From Oscillospiraceae bacterium (lineage in GTDB: Bacteria > Bacillota > Clostridia > Oscillospirales > Ruminococcaceae), in contig JAGAKZ010000030.1 of the NCBI GenBank assembly GCA_017848115.1, forward strand, positions 62,001 through 126,000: a stretch of 64,000 bases of DNA, read 5' to 3'. The notes under the pieces are model-generated. The model was not told the origin of the DNA and searched no databases. It saw only the letters and a list, made by a program, of their open reading frames with translations. This document shows positions 63,180 through 64,000 of this stretch, piece by piece (within the stretch, counting starts at the first letter, position 1; the number at the start of each line of letters is the position of its first letter). The translations under genes were made by a program, and so were the position numbers.

Positions 63180-64000
63180 ATGGCAAATAAGAAAATCGGA
63201 AAAATACTCTCAGTAATATTCACACTTATATTCTTCGCAGGTGTACTCATCATGCTCTACCCTATAGTAAGTGACTGGTGGAACAGCAGAGTTCAGAGTC
63301 AGGCGGTGGCAAGCTATAATGAAATTATAGAAAAAGTTGACACTGCGGCACTTGAAGCGATGCTAAACGAGGCACGGGATTACAACAAAAAACTTGCGCG
63401 CCTTGAACAACCTATTTTTGAATACGACCAGGTCTCTGACTATGACCGTATACTTGATATTTCGGGAACAGGAATAATCGGTTGTATTTCGATACCTGTT
63501 ATAGACGTGGAGTTTCCTATTTATCATGGAACGAGCGAAGAAGTTCTGAGTATTGCGGCAGGGCATTTTCAGGGAACATCTTTTCCGGTTGGTGGTGAGA
63601 CTACACATTCGGTTATTTCCGCACACAGAGGACTGCCGACAGCGAAATTGTTTACAGACCTCGATAAAGTTGTAGTCGGAGATACATTTACAATAACTAT
63701 TCTAAATGAAATATTTACTTACGAAGTCGAAGAAATACTCATAGTTACACCCGACAGAACAGAAGATCTTGCGATACTTCCGGGGAAGGACTATGTGACA
63801 CTTATGACTTGCACACCTTACGGAGTCAATACACACAGACTTCTTTTGAGATCAAGACGTATAGAAACTATATACCGTTCAAATGCAAAAGTCGTTTCCG
63901 ATGCTATGCAGGTAGATTCGATGACAGTATTTCCGGTAGTATGTATACCGCTTATAATGATGCTTGTTATGTACTGGGTTCTCGGTGGCGGAAAGAGTAA
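63180..64000 (+). CDS. class C (pilus) sortase, 3' end beyond window
   Basis: The frame is open from ATG 63180, behind AAGGAGGAGG, to the window end (273 codons). It has an N-terminal helix (residues ~8-30), a lid region EQPIFEYDQV, where the usual lid Asp of DP(F/W) is replaced by Gln, then the catalytic domain with ISAHRGLPTAKLF (His149), LMTCTPYGVNTHR (Cys211, Arg220) and a C-terminal helix FPVVCIPLIMMLVMYWVLGG. The two-helix topology and TCTPYGxNTHR are class C marks. It polymerises LPxTG pilins by linking the sorting signal to a pilin Lys, so the two upstream LPxTG proteins are its likely substrates. Confidence 0.94.
   Translation, partial: MANKKIGKILSVIFTLIFFAGVLIMLYPIVSDWWNSRVQSQAVASYNEIIEKVDTAALEAMLNEARDYNKKLARLEQPIFEYDQVSDYDRILDISGTGIIGCISIPVIDVEFPIYHGTSEEVLSIAAGHFQGTSFPVGGETTHSVISAHRGLPTAKLFTDLDKVVVGDTFTITILNEIFTYEVEEILIVTPDRTEDLAILPGKDYVTLMTCTPYGVNTHRLLLRSRRIETIYRSNAKVVSDAMQVDSMTVFPVVCIPLIMMLVMYWVLGGGKS

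Noticed and set aside
63809-64000. Separate open frame inside the class C sortase gene
   Set aside because: The sortase frame from 63180 runs through it with catalytic Cys211 and Arg220; this is an alternative-frame shadow.

Overview
The window is low-GC, gene-dense DNA from an endospore-forming Clostridia-type Firmicute. GerA/GerB/GerC-like germination genes, a cotJABC operon, Gram-positive Tad pilus genes, LPxTG surface proteins with sortases, and two PD-(D/E)XK (Rpn-type) transposase-family genes together suggest a Ruminococcus-like gut or rumen bacterium. That placement is an inference from gene content. No tRNA, rRNA or CRISPR array was seen.

Layout. 1-7 kb: an operon of two dynamin-like GTPases (the first cut by the window edge), a third protein that looks like a GTPase with a decayed P-loop, a long coiled-coil protein and a 99-residue protein. 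7-11 kb: an ABC transporter (one ATPase, two permeases) with a membrane-linked S41 peptidase. 11-16 kb, minus strand: secDF, purB and birA. 16.5-18.6 kb: a promoter, a 42-codon ORF, a HipA-fold kinase and kptA. 18.7-23.4 kb: two unrecognised membrane proteins, a PAS-GGDEF diguanylate cyclase and an XRE-type regulator. 23.5-31.7 kb: a tad (Flp pilus) operon ending in a TPR/WG-repeat protein. 31.7-35.8 kb: a DUF4363/YetF pair, then a ger operon with a short GerC. 35.9-36.8 kb: Rpn-type gene 1. 37-39.4 kb: a cysteine desulfurase and thiI. 39.6-43 kb: two class B sortases and a SpoIID-domain protein with permuted domain order. 43-46.4 kb: pyrimidine-nucleoside phosphorylase, a zinc-ribbon protein and cotJABC. 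46.5-49.4 kb: two divergent AAA/DUF4143 ATPases. 49.4-52.1 kb: feoA, feoB and a Cys-rich small membrane protein. 52.1-53 kb: Rpn-type gene 2. 53.3 kb to the end: a sortase-assembled pilus locus with signal peptidase I, a 2310-residue LPNTG adhesin, an LPSTG backbone pilin carrying a single-base frameshift, and a class C sortase running off the window.

The most unusual signal is a compound promoter shared by three separate transcription units: the tad operon and both Rpn-type genes. Each has two direct repeats ending in (T/C)(A/G)GGG with exactly 20 bp between repeat starts, then 8 bp ending in CTA, then a TTG-type -35, a 17-18 bp spacer and a -10 preceded by a shared ATGTTAT. This looks like an activator-controlled regulon linking pilus production and transposase-type nucleases. 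Other leads are the dynamin operon with its apparent pseudo-GTPase, the HipA-kinase/KptA pair, the permuted SpoIID domain beside paired SrtB sortases, the frameshifted pilin, and two TTAG-N6-CTAA candidate metal-regulator sites around feoA.
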